DNA of 36,221 nucleotides from Gimesia sp. (GCA_002706765.1 PAJV01000014.1:1-36221), one strand, 5' to 3'; numbered from the stretch's first letter, positions 27,901 through 35,188 are shown. Notes: generated from the sequence alone by a model not told the origin. Numbers and translations: made by a program.

Positions 27901-29123
27901 TGACCACACTGGCCTGGCCGCAGAGCAGTGAAGAAGCTCAGGCAATGGAGCGACTGCCGCATGACTTTATGCGATGCGTTGACTGTGGTCATATCTCAAA
28001 TGCCGCCTTCGATTATGCCAAGGTCCCTTATTCAGACAAACCCAACCTGATGTTTAATAAAGGTGCGATCTGGTCCGAACACCTGCAGAAGGTCTGTGAT
28101 CTGATTGCCGTCAGACTGCCGGAAAATCCCACCGTCGTCGAAATTGGTTGCGGCGAGGGACACCTGTTGCGGTCGCTGGCAAAAAAGATCCCTTCTGGTA
28201 AATTCATTGGCTTTGATCCCAATGCAGAAATCGAAACGGAAGACGGCTTGATCGAAGCGCGTACAATGCTGTTCGAGCCCGGGCTGCATCTGTCTGAACT
28301 GCAGCCGGACCTCATCATCAGTCGTCACGTTTTTGAACACCTGATGAATCCGCTGGGCTTTGCCCAGGAAGTGGCCTTTGCCGCCAATGTGGCCGAATGT
28401 GCAACCAGTCTGTTTATAGAAGTCCCCTGTATTGATGGTGTGCTGGCAGCGGGCCGGACTGTGGACTTCTTCTATGAACATAATTCTCACTTCACGACAC
28501 AATCACTGGAACGCTTACTGAAACGCTGTGCCACCAGCGTCGACCTGATTGAAACCAGTTATAATGACGAAGTCATTTACGGAATCGCCAGCTTCCAGCC
28601 TCAGAGTCACCAGGTTGAACTGGCGCGGCAGGCAATTGCCTTTCAGGAAAAAGCACGGCTGTCAGCAACACAACTTGCTGTGCAATTTGATGAACTGGCA
28701 GAATCCGGCACGCGGACTGCCATCTGGGGAGGCACCGGAAAAGCAGCTGCCTTTATCAATCAACACAAGCTGGACAAACAACGTTTCCCGACAGTCGTTG
28801 ATTCAGACATGAATAAAGTGGGCACATTCGTCCCGGGCACCGGTCAGGAAATTCTGTTCCGTGACGGGCTTGTTGAACAACCAGTCGATGTCATTCTGAT
28901 TGCCACACAATGGCGGGCCGCTGATATCGTGCTGGAAATTCAACGAAATCAAATCCCCTTCGAAACAATCCTGATCGAATATCAGGGAAAACTCATTGAT
29001 TATTTTCAGGATCAACATCCCTACCGTAGTTCAGAGTCACCATCGGAAAAGCAGGTACCACGCCCCCAATTTCTCTCGCAGAAAAATCGTCAGCGGGAAT
29101 CAAATGAGCTGGATCTGAATTAG
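24921..29123 (+). CDS. TPR / O-GlcNAc-transferase-like (GT41) / sugar C-methyltransferase-like fusion protein
   Basis: 1400 residues in three parts. Residues 1-490 are tandem TPRs (FEDAITNYQRAIELEPRN, QQAIKAYRKALELKPGYP and about ten more). Residues about 569-925 are a GT41/SPINDLY-type glycosyltransferase: RIGFISSLFYNHTIGSLMKG aligns with the OGT segment around its catalytic His, LFKIHPEFDQIL with the OGT nucleotide-binding Lys, and LDPLHFGGGNTSYQSMAIGTPVVT (in pieces: LDPLHFGGGNTSYQ, SMAIGTPVVT) with the nucleotide-sugar loop. After a linker, residues 974-1370 match C-methyltransferases of deoxysugar pathways: a zinc-binding pair (C974-x2-C near CPACGYH; RCVDCGH near 1018), a SAM motif VEIGCGEGHLL (about 1072), FEHLMNP, and a C-terminal WGGTGKAAAFI domain. 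GT41 enzymes transfer sugars to Ser/Thr; the position right after flagellin suggests flagellin as acceptor. The frame is continuous; no stop separates the modules. Confidence 0.9.
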   Translation: MPSLKELLGTAVQQHQAGNLPLAEQLYREVLQHDPGQADALHLLGVVYLHLKQFSKAIDFITRAISQNDGIGAFFSNRGAACKGLGKFEDAITNYQRAIELEPRNAAFTYNLAITLALTGEKQQAIKAYRKALELKPGYPDVLINLGNLLLETDEIEEAIQICQRLVQLSPDLHTAQFNLANALAKSDAPESAEAAYERALQLAPHHLDTMKNYAVFLSAQEKYEAAISVLRKAAVLEPRNWEVLNNLGIVYTEQEAFESAISCFDEALKYAPENCDIRFHLGKALEASKQTHEAMIVFRDVLKKQPHHPGAAFHLGSLVAMLGDYGQAYDIFQRLYQSDPTNTASLFGMGSVRLKQGKVGSAVGYFETLAGLEPDHLPSRLHLIDLYSRQMRNHEVEKHVEEALVTHPENAVLWNYKGHIQNQKKQFKKALKSFLQAVELDDTYLHSYSNLATVYQSMGMFAEAKQALEKAYELAPLPEYRLALASLLPPIPASLDEIQEVRDTFVQNIEEMHDDKVQIDASIKLTPGTFYLAYQGYNDRPIIERMAELYRVKNDLSWNPEAPTVERNGKIRIGFISSLFYNHTIGSLMKGIIRNFDREKYHVITISPTKYMDAVATEIRSDSDEYVFLGIELRQASQVLQSLELDVLFYADIGMDPFIFSLATTRHAPVQCVTWGHPITTGLKTIDYFISSKLIEPEDAQEHYSEQLVQLDSLPSYYYRPALPEKIKNRAAFGLSDDEHVYACPQTLFKIHPEFDQILAGILERDSQARIVMIRDQTSKWKDLLVTRFKKSFPELVDRILFLRGMSTPDFLNLIYISDVLLDPLHFGGGNTSYQSMAIGTPVVTLPAKYMRGRGMLAIYNKMGLQDCVVNSIDEYIELACRIGSDETFRDQLRLKILSKSHLVFEDINTIRELETFFVSALEHCNTRQPVNQPLLSLSSSDNSKEPSMDASINQPGNADHIKILNSAMQNYTCPACGYHIAVQFYDGGLLPLTTLAWPQSSEEAQAMERLPHDFMRCVDCGHISNAAFDYAKVPYSDKPNLMFNKGAIWSEHLQKVCDLIAVRLPENPTVVEIGCGEGHLLRSLAKKIPSGKFIGFDPNAEIETEDGLIEARTMLFEPGLHLSELQPDLIISRHVFEHLMNPLGFAQEVAFAANVAECATSLFIEVPCIDGVLAAGRTVDFFYEHNSHFTTQSLERLLKRCATSVDLIETSYNDEVIYGIASFQPQSHQVELARQAIAFQEKARLSATQLAVQFDELAESGTRTAIWGGTGKAAAFINQHKLDKQRFPTVVDSDMNKVGTFVPGTGQEILFRDGLVEQPVDVILIATQWRAADIVLEIQRNQIPFETILIEYQGKLIDYFQDQHPYRSSESPSEKQVPRPQFLSQKNRQRESNELDLN

Positions 29124-29130
29124 AAATAAA

Positions 29131-29166
29131 GTAAAGCAAACCGCCGCTCCGTTCTGTCAGCTTTAC
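29131..29166 (+). other. Small hairpin between the fusion gene and the sulfotransferase-like gene
   Basis: GTAAAGC (29131-29137) pairs perfectly with GCTTTAC (29160-29166) across a 22-base loop. There is no T-run, so it is not a normal terminator. It may be a weak processing or attenuation element. Confidence 0.25.
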
Positions 29167-29193
29167 AGGGCCAACCCTTTTACAGGAACTATT

Positions 29194-29883
29194 ATGATTA
29201 TTTTCAATTTTGGCATCCCCAATTCCGGTACCGACTGGTCACAGGCCGTCTTTCAGAAAATCTGGCAGCATCAAAGCTTTGAATTCCGTTCGGAAAAAAC
29301 AAACTCGATGGAAGAACTGAACCAGGTAATTGGAAGTATGGATGTAGAGGAACGGTTGATCCTGCAGTTTGATTTTTTAACTCAAGAGGCGATTGCAGCC
29401 GCCCAGCAGGATGCAGTACGTCCTTTTTATCACTATCGTGATCCCCGTGATGTCGTGTGTGCCGAAATGGAATACCGGGACATGACATTTGCAGACGCTG
29501 TTGACCAGACGGTTGCCGCGTATCAGGAAATTCATCACGCTCTCTGCCTGCCTGGAATCATGGTGATTCCCTACGAACATCTGCTAGGTAATGCGGAAAG
29601 CCTGATTTTCCAGATGGCAACCAAGCTGGGTGTCCTGCTCAAGCTGGCTGACGTCGCTGCCATCGCAGAGGAAATGAAGGACCTGCTGTCAGGTTCACCA
29701 ACCGTCAACAGCGCCCAGGCTTCATCCCAGGCACTGCGAATCGATGCGGAGCATACAGAAGAATCTGCACCGGTTCACTCATTACACATCGGGAAATGGC
29801 GGGAACGACTTTCACAGTCTGAACAGGCGATGGTCACCCGATTTTTTAAGCCGCTCGTGACGCAGTTTGGTTACGGCGAATAA
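29194..29883 (+). CDS. Sulfotransferase-like protein with altered PAPS loop
   Basis: 229 residues. The start IFNFGIPNSGTDW (residues 3-15) parallels the PAPS 5'-phosphosulfate loop, usually written PKSGTTW. The segment YHYRDPRDVVCAEMEY (79-94) matches the 3'-phosphate loop (R-x-P-x-D). HIGKWRERLSQSEQ (198-211) resembles the C-terminal G-x-W segment that closes the PAPS site. The lysine normally seen in the first loop is Asn10 here, which could weaken sulfuryl transfer or mark a divergent subgroup. The gene follows the GT41 fusion by about 70 bases, with AGGA at 29184-29187. In context it may sulfate the flagellin glycan; substrate and activity are inferred. A degenerate, inactive or binding-only role is possible. 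Confidence 0.65.
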   Translation: MIIFNFGIPNSGTDWSQAVFQKIWQHQSFEFRSEKTNSMEELNQVIGSMDVEERLILQFDFLTQEAIAAAQQDAVRPFYHYRDPRDVVCAEMEYRDMTFADAVDQTVAAYQEIHHALCLPGIMVIPYEHLLGNAESLIFQMATKLGVLLKLADVAAIAEEMKDLLSGSPTVNSAQASSQALRIDAEHTEESAPVHSLHIGKWRERLSQSEQAMVTRFFKPLVTQFGYGE

Positions 29884-29920
29884 TTCTCTCTATCAGCAAA
29901 ATAAACCAGGGAGGGAGACC

Positions 29921-30772
29921 ATGCTGCCCCTTAATCAATTGTGCACTCTGGACTGTCACCGGGACGGTTTTGAACTGACAGAGAAACTCAAAAATCAATA
30001 CACAGAAGAGGGTGCCATCCTGGTAAAGGGGCTGTTCTCGCCTGATGAGTATCTCCCCCTGCGCAAAGACCTGTCGGGGCGACTCTCGCTGCTGGAAACT
30101 CACTTCGGTGCTGCCAGCCTGCAGAACGAAAATGAGATCACACAAATCAGCGATCGCCTGCGTGATCTCGAATCGAGTCACCCGGGCGCACAGAGTATTT
30201 TATATGACTCCATGAATGCCGCGCCGTCATTACATACCATGGGAGCACATCCAAAATTACTGGCGATCCTGGAAGCACTGCTTTCACCGGAAATCTCCCT
30301 CCATGATCGCTACATTATTCTCATGAGTATGCCCCAGGCTGAGTGGCACCTGGCCACCTGGCATCAGGACTGGTATTACAACGAAGGCCCTTATTCTACG
30401 ATTACCCTCTATGCACCTCTGCAGAAAACAGATCAGAATAACGGAAGCCTGACACTCGCGCTGGGAGAGCACCGGAAAGCGCCTGTCGCCCACGATGAAC
30501 ACGACCATGGCATCAACACCAAGTGGCATTCCCTGCCTCCCGAGGTCGTTCAGCAATATGATCGGGTGGTCCCGACCGCCCTGGAAGTCGGCGATGTCCT
30601 GTTGTTTCACAGCCTGACCCCCCATACACCCTGCAAAAATCAGTCTGATTATGTCCGGTTCGTCTTAAACCTGCGGTATCGTGATCTGCGAGATCCCCAG
30701 TTTCTGAGAGATGGCTGGCGCATCAAAGACATTACACATGCCAGACGGGCCATGCAGCGAACCGCATCATAA
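29921..30772 (+). CDS. Phytanoyl-CoA dioxygenase (PhyH)-family 2-oxoglutarate/Fe(II) oxygenase
   Basis: 283 residues. The metal triad is visible as WHQDW (H148-x-D150) and a distal His in LFHSLTPHTPC (H235, less likely H230). A later R246 (DYVRFVLNLRY) fits 2-oxoglutarate binding. N-terminal EEGAILVKGLFSPDE is the usual start of the fold. Family members hydroxylate lipids, small metabolites or sugars and halogenate some substrates. I start at ATG 29921, preceded by the strong AGGGAGGGAGA (29908-29918), not the TTG at 29867 that overlaps the sulfotransferase-like gene. Between a sulfotransferase-like gene and an O-methyltransferase, it plausibly oxidises the flagellin glycan or a precursor. 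Confidence 0.85.
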   Translation: MLPLNQLCTLDCHRDGFELTEKLKNQYTEEGAILVKGLFSPDEYLPLRKDLSGRLSLLETHFGAASLQNENEITQISDRLRDLESSHPGAQSILYDSMNAAPSLHTMGAHPKLLAILEALLSPEISLHDRYIILMSMPQAEWHLATWHQDWYYNEGPYSTITLYAPLQKTDQNNGSLTLALGEHRKAPVAHDEHDHGINTKWHSLPPEVVQQYDRVVPTALEVGDVLLFHSLTPHTPCKNQSDYVRFVLNLRYRDLRDPQFLRDGWRIKDITHARRAMQRTAS

Positions 30773-30837
30773 CCAGAATTTTCACACGACTTCCTGTCTG
30801 ATTTCACTTTCTACATCATAAATAAAGCGTATTTCAA

Positions 30838-31620
30838 ATGTCAGAAAAAAAAGGGCTGTTAAAAGGAAACGTAGGCGAGTCACAAAATCAGTCGAACAGT
30901 GACCTGAATGCGTTGAATGCGGTCGAAGAATATTGGGAATCGAGCGTCGGCTCGAACCTGAACAAACTCGATGCGTTTACCAAGTATGTCTCCCGCCAGT
31001 CCATTACAAAACTTCTGGCCCGCTACGAAATTTTCCGACAGCAACTCGAAGTCAATGGATCAATCGTCGAACTGGGCGTGCACCGCGGTGCCAGCCTGAT
31101 GGCATGGGCGCAATTCAGCGCGATCCTGGAACCGGTCAACTATCTCCGCAAAATCATCGGCTTTGATACCTTTGAGGGCTTCCCTTCATTGAGCGAAAAG
31201 GACACCACGGGTACCAGCGAGCACCTGGAAGTGGGCGGGTTTAAATCAGAAGAAAACGCCATGGAAGACCTGGAGAAAGCAATTCAGGTTTATAATTCCA
31301 CTCGTTACCTGAATCATATTTCGAAAGTCGAACTGGTCAAAGGAGATATCAGTGCCACTCTGCCGGCGTACCTGGAAAAGAATCAGCACCTGGTGGTGTC
31401 CCTGCTGCACCTGGATGCCGATCTGTATGAGCCGACCAAAGTCGCGCTGGAACTGCTGATCCCCCGGATGCCTAAGGGGGCGATCATCGCCTTTGATGAA
31501 CTCAATATGGATCTATTTCCAGGTGAAACATTAGCAGCCATGGAAACCCTCGGGCTGCCAAATCTGCGATTGAAACGTTTCCCGTTTGCGACTTCGCTTT
31601 CTTACGCCGTGATCGAATAA
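30838..31620 (+). CDS. TylF/MycF-type SAM-dependent O-methyltransferase
   Basis: 260 residues. SAM binding is shown by SIVELGVHRGASLMAWAQF (motif I at about 77-86) and IIGFDTFEGFPS (107-117). The later LLHLDADLYEPTKVALELL (about 189-207) and MPKGAIIAFDELN carry the acidic residues that bind the metal in TylF/MycF sugar O-methyltransferases. Those enzymes methylate hydroxyls of sugars on natural products; similar genes also occur in glycan clusters. The ATG is at 30838; no strong Shine-Dalgarno is present (AATAAAG lies upstream). It lies between the PhyH gene and fliD, so methylation of a flagellin-linked sugar is the inferred job. An alternative is a precursor pathway. Confidence 0.85.
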   Translation: MSEKKGLLKGNVGESQNQSNSDLNALNAVEEYWESSVGSNLNKLDAFTKYVSRQSITKLLARYEIFRQQLEVNGSIVELGVHRGASLMAWAQFSAILEPVNYLRKIIGFDTFEGFPSLSEKDTTGTSEHLEVGGFKSEENAMEDLEKAIQVYNSTRYLNHISKVELVKGDISATLPAYLEKNQHLVVSLLHLDADLYEPTKVALELLIPRMPKGAIIAFDELNMDLFPGETLAAMETLGLPNLRLKRFPFATSLSYAVIE

Positions 31621-31623
31621 ACC

Positions 31624-31678
31624 ACACCACCCAGCCGCTATAATCCACAGAAACTGACTCCGAAGCCAGGGTGGTAGT
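31624..31678 (+). other. Weak imperfect hairpin after the O-methyltransferase gene
   Basis: ACCACCC (31626-31632) pairs with GGGTGGT (31669-31675), extended by CAC/GTG across a one-base bulge, loop about 36 bases, no T-run. The loop contains a TATAAT (31639-31644). Function is uncertain. Confidence 0.25.
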
Positions 31679-31697
31679 GTGCCAGCTGGTACTCCGT

Positions 31698-31726
31698 TCA
31701 AGCAGCAACCTTTAACTAACCGATAA
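31698..31726 (+). promoter_or_regulatory. Candidate sigma-28 (FliA)-type promoter of fliD
   Basis: ACCGATAA at 31719-31726 matches the flagellar sigma-28 -10 consensus GCCGATAA at 7 of 8 positions. TCAA (31698-31701) could be the -35, but the spacer of 17 is about two bases too long. The box is 82 bases before the fliD start. Confidence 0.4.
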
Positions 31727-31808
31727 ATACTTAGATGCAGCAGTCCTGCATGCGCGGACTGATTTCTGAGGACTCTCAGCTAATTTATCTTGAAACAGGC
31801 TTGGTAAC

Positions 31809-34538
31809 ATGTCAGGCATCAGTTCCGGTGTCGGTCTGGCAACCGGATTGAATATCAATGAGATTGTGGACGCGATCATCGGCGTGCAACGCAATGCCCT
31901 GGTGAAACTTGCGAACCGCGCTTCTGCCTTTGAAGCAACCGAAGGGGGTATTAAAACCCTCGAAGCCAACCTGCTGACCCTCAACAATTCAGTCAAGAAA
32001 CTGGGTCTGAAAAGTACCTTTGAAACCCTGCAGGCCACCAGTTCTGACACCAGCCAGTTCAATGTCGCCGCCAACAGTACGGCCACCGCCGCATCTTACC
32101 AGTTGCAGGGGCTGCGTCTGGCTTCGAACCATCAGGTCGTTTCGAAGGGCTTCGCCGATGCCGACTCCACTCCCATCGGAACGGCAACGACCATCACGCT
32201 TTCACAAGGCGGAAAGCTGAACGAATCGAAACTGCTGGAAGAATTAAATAATGGCCTGGGAGTCCAGCGTGGCAGCATTCGCATCACTGACCGCGACGGT
32301 CAGACCGAAGTCATCGATCTGACGAGAACACTCAACATCCAGGATGTGGTCGATGAAATCAACGGTTCCGCCACTTCCATTGTTGCCAGTATCGAAGACG
32401 ACCACCTCGTGCTGACCGATACCAGTTCCGGGCTCGGAACCCTGAAAGTCTCCGAAGTCGCGGGGGGAAAAACCGCCGCCGACCTGGGAATACTGCAATC
32501 TGTCGCAGGCTCGACATTAACGGGCGATTCCGTCTATCGCGTCACCAGCGATTTCAACCTGTCGCAGATCAACGATGGTAACGGCATTAATACTGTCAGT
32601 GGTTTAGAAGATCTGCAGATCACGGCCTCTGATGCATCGACTTTCAATGTCAATCTGGATTCAGCCCAATCACTGGGTGATGTCGTCGATCTGATCAATA
32701 ATAATGCCTCTAATGGCGGTATAGTCACTGCAGAAATTACCAGTGCTGGCAAACTGAGTCTGACCGACAACACCGGTGGAGTTGCCACGACGTTTGAAGT
32801 GACCGCCTTGAACGGCTCACTGGCGGCCCGTGAACTGGGAATCGAGACCACAGGACTGGGCGGCACAATAACAGGTACATTATCAGGAGGCCTGAACTCG
32901 GTTTTACTGCGAAATTTAAATGGCGGCGTCTCGGCCAGCGGTCCCGTCCTGAATGCCGGCCAGGTTTATTTTGAAGATGGCGCAGGCGGAAATGCGACTA
33001 TTGATTTTACAGGTGTCGAAACACTGGATGATGTAATTGATGCCATCAATGCGAACGGCAGCATTCAGATCGAGGCCAGTCTCAACGCCACCAAAACTGG
33101 TATCCAGATTAAAGACACTTCCGCGGCTTCAGGAACGTCGATCGAAATCCAGGATACCTCGGGTAATCTGGCCAGCTTCCTGAAAATCGATACGCTCCTG
33201 GCCGACTCCAAACACACTGTTGATTCCGGTTCCCTCGATTTACGTTACATCAATCAGGACACCTCACTGTCAACTTACGGGAAAAACGGGACAGCCGTTT
33301 CCCTGGGCAGTATCCGCATCACCGACCGCGCCGGGGTCAGTTTCAACGTCAACCTTTCTGATCCTGAAACAACGAAAACCGTCGGAGACGTGCTTACAAA
33401 AATCAATGATGCTGCAGGCACCGCCGGTGCCCAGGTCATAGCACGGCTGAACGACACCGGTGACGGCTTTATTGTGGAAAGTACCGGCGGCAGCGCTTTT
33501 GACGTTAAAGTGGAAGAAGTTTCCAGCGGTACCGTTGCCGCCACCCTGGGAATTAAGGGATCGGGAACGATGGGAGTCACCAGTCGCCAGGTCACAGAAA
33601 TTTCTGTGGAAGCGACTGATACACTTGAAGACATTACAGAAAAGATTAATGCCACTGGAGTTGCTTCCGCCACGATCATCGATGATGGAACCGCGTTTAA
33701 TTCCGCACGTCTTTCGATTACCTCGTCCCGCAGTGGCGCTGCCGGCGGGTTGACTCTGGAAAGCGATTTTAATTTCGGATTCGCCACTTCGGTTGAAGCA
33801 GATGATGCATTAATCCGTATCGGAAGTAATCCCCAGACTTCATTTCTGTTGACCTCTTCTACCAACAGTTTCAATGACGCCATCACCGGCCTGGAGATCG
33901 ATCTGAAGTCGGTCGGGACCTCTCCGTCAACCATCAACGTCGCCCGGGATACCTCGGGAATCAAAAGTACAATCAATTCGTTTATCACGTCTTATAACAG
34001 TTTTGTAGACGCGACAAAAACACTGACCAGCTACAACGTCGACACCAATCAGCGGGGAGTGCTGAACGGAAACAGTGTGGTTCTGACCACAGTTTCCCGC
34101 CTGGAAGGAATGCTGACCAAAAAACTTTCCATCAGCAACAGCGCCATCAAAAGCATGTCTGAACTGGGAGTCCAGTTTAACGGTAATGGAAAACTGGAAT
34201 TGAACAGCGCGACCCTCGAAGCGCTCCTGGCGGACGACCCCGATTCCGTCACCGAGTTCTTCCAGCAGGAAGACACCGGTTTTGCAGTCGTCATGGACGA
34301 AATCATCACTGCGATGACCGATCCGTTTACCGGAACACTTAAAGCACAGTCCGATTCCCTGCAGGCTTCAGCACTGGCATTGAATAACCGCGTTGACGAA
34401 TTGAACACGATTCTGGAAGACCGGCGTGAACGCCTTATTCGCCAGTTCACGCTTCAGGAGACCATCGTGAACCAGTTGAATTCGCAACAGACTGCGCTCG
34501 AAAGTCTCACATTACTGAATACGAACAAAAAGAAATAA
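31809..34538 (+). CDS. fliD: Flagellar hook-associated protein 2, filament cap (FliD)
   Basis: 909 residues; FliD is usually 450-700, so this is long. The N-terminus SSGVGLATGLNINEIVDAII is a standard FliD start, and the C-terminal third (about 690-905) with TDPFTGTLKAQSDSL and late coiled-coil LNTILEDRRERLIRQF is FliD_C. The extra length comes from a central array of flagellin hook-IN-like units: GSIRITDRDG near 154, LQITASDAS near 268, VYFEDGAGG near 386, GSIRITDRAG near 499, TEISVEATD near 596, each with a V..[VI]...IN pattern. FliD caps the growing filament and folds flagellin. It is followed 51 bases later by fliS, the flagellin chaperone gene. Confidence 0.95.
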   Translation: MSGISSGVGLATGLNINEIVDAIIGVQRNALVKLANRASAFEATEGGIKTLEANLLTLNNSVKKLGLKSTFETLQATSSDTSQFNVAANSTATAASYQLQGLRLASNHQVVSKGFADADSTPIGTATTITLSQGGKLNESKLLEELNNGLGVQRGSIRITDRDGQTEVIDLTRTLNIQDVVDEINGSATSIVASIEDDHLVLTDTSSGLGTLKVSEVAGGKTAADLGILQSVAGSTLTGDSVYRVTSDFNLSQINDGNGINTVSGLEDLQITASDASTFNVNLDSAQSLGDVVDLINNNASNGGIVTAEITSAGKLSLTDNTGGVATTFEVTALNGSLAARELGIETTGLGGTITGTLSGGLNSVLLRNLNGGVSASGPVLNAGQVYFEDGAGGNATIDFTGVETLDDVIDAINANGSIQIEASLNATKTGIQIKDTSAASGTSIEIQDTSGNLASFLKIDTLLADSKHTVDSGSLDLRYINQDTSLSTYGKNGTAVSLGSIRITDRAGVSFNVNLSDPETTKTVGDVLTKINDAAGTAGAQVIARLNDTGDGFIVESTGGSAFDVKVEEVSSGTVAATLGIKGSGTMGVTSRQVTEISVEATDTLEDITEKINATGVASATIIDDGTAFNSARLSITSSRSGAAGGLTLESDFNFGFATSVEADDALIRIGSNPQTSFLLTSSTNSFNDAITGLEIDLKSVGTSPSTINVARDTSGIKSTINSFITSYNSFVDATKTLTSYNVDTNQRGVLNGNSVVLTTVSRLEGMLTKKLSISNSAIKSMSELGVQFNGNGKLELNSATLEALLADDPDSVTEFFQQEDTGFAVVMDEIITAMTDPFTGTLKAQSDSLQASALALNNRVDELNTILEDRRERLIRQFTLQETIVNQLNSQQTALESLTLLNTNKKK

Positions 34539-34589
34539 CAGCGAACGAAATTACGATCTATTTCAATTACATAAAGGGCCACCAGGGAG

Positions 34590-35063
34590 ATGAACGGAAA
34601 AGACTATCTCGAAAATCAGGTACTGACAGCAAAACCACTTCAGTTACATCTCATGGTCGTCGACGGTGCACTGCGTTTCGCCAGAAAAGCAGCGCTGGCT
34701 GCAGCAGATAAACATTTTGAGCAGGCACATTTCGCGCTTGATAAAAGTCGTGACCTGGTAGCCGAACTGATTGGCGGACTGGACCCTTCCCAGCAGCCCG
34801 AAATGGTGGAACAACTGAAGGCACTGTTTGTGTTCGTCTATGAAAATCTGCATCACGCTGATGTGAAACAGGATGCCAGTTTTATCCAGAGTGCAATCAA
34901 AGTTCTTGAGATCCACCGGGAAGGCTGGTGTGATCTGATGGCAATGCTCAAGGATGAAACTCCGGAAGCACAGGCTGTAATCCACTCCCACGAGTCTCTA
35001 CAACGGCCACACCATCTGGAGCAGGCCGAACAGCCACATCAAAGCCGCTCCTGGTTAACCTGA
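34590..35063 (+). CDS. fliS: Flagellar protein FliS, flagellin chaperone
   Basis: 157 residues. It begins MNGKDYLENQVLTAKPLQLHLMVVDGALRFARKA (read in pieces: NGKDYLENQVLTAKP, LQLHLMVVDGALRFARKA), the expected FliS pattern of an N-terminal helix, a T-A-x-P hinge and an aliphatic helix with a charged G-A-x-R/K-F segment. The remaining helices fit its four-helix bundle. FliS binds the flagellin C-terminus in the cytoplasm and prevents early polymerisation. The C-terminal 30 residues (HESLQRPHHLEQAEQPHQSR) are a His/Gln-rich extension beyond the usual 125-130. The ribosome site is odd: AGGGAG (34584-34589) touches the ATG, while AAAGGG lies 12 bases upstream. Confidence 0.92.
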   Translation: MNGKDYLENQVLTAKPLQLHLMVVDGALRFARKAALAAADKHFEQAHFALDKSRDLVAELIGGLDPSQQPEMVEQLKALFVFVYENLHHADVKQDASFIQSAIKVLEIHREGWCDLMAMLKDETPEAQAVIHSHESLQRPHHLEQAEQPHQSRSWLT

Positions 35064-35091
35064 TCCTTGTACGGATAAATTGCTGCCGCGC

Positions 35092-35127
35092 ATTAAAAAA
35101 GCACTCTCACCCGTTTGATGAGAGTGC
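35092..35127 (-). terminator. Intrinsic terminator for the minus-strand pilin genes
   Basis: GCACTCTCA (35101-35109) and TGAGAGTGC (35119-35127) form a 9-bp stem. On the minus strand it is followed by a T-run (plus-strand A6 at 35095-35100). There is no T-run on the plus side, so it terminates the small pilin genes, not fliS. Confidence 0.8.
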
Positions 35128-35188
35128 CTGAGGTGGAGACCTCCGCCTCGATGCAAGCCTGCTTCCTTTCGGAAACTCTTAACGTACC

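Noticed and set aside
29867-29920. TTG start for the PhyH gene
   Set aside because: It overlaps the preceding gene, while the ATG at 29921 has a strong AGGGAGGGAG site.
31639-31644. TATAAT as a second fliD promoter
   Set aside because: There is no -35 at the right distance and it lies in a hairpin loop; the sequence may be chance.
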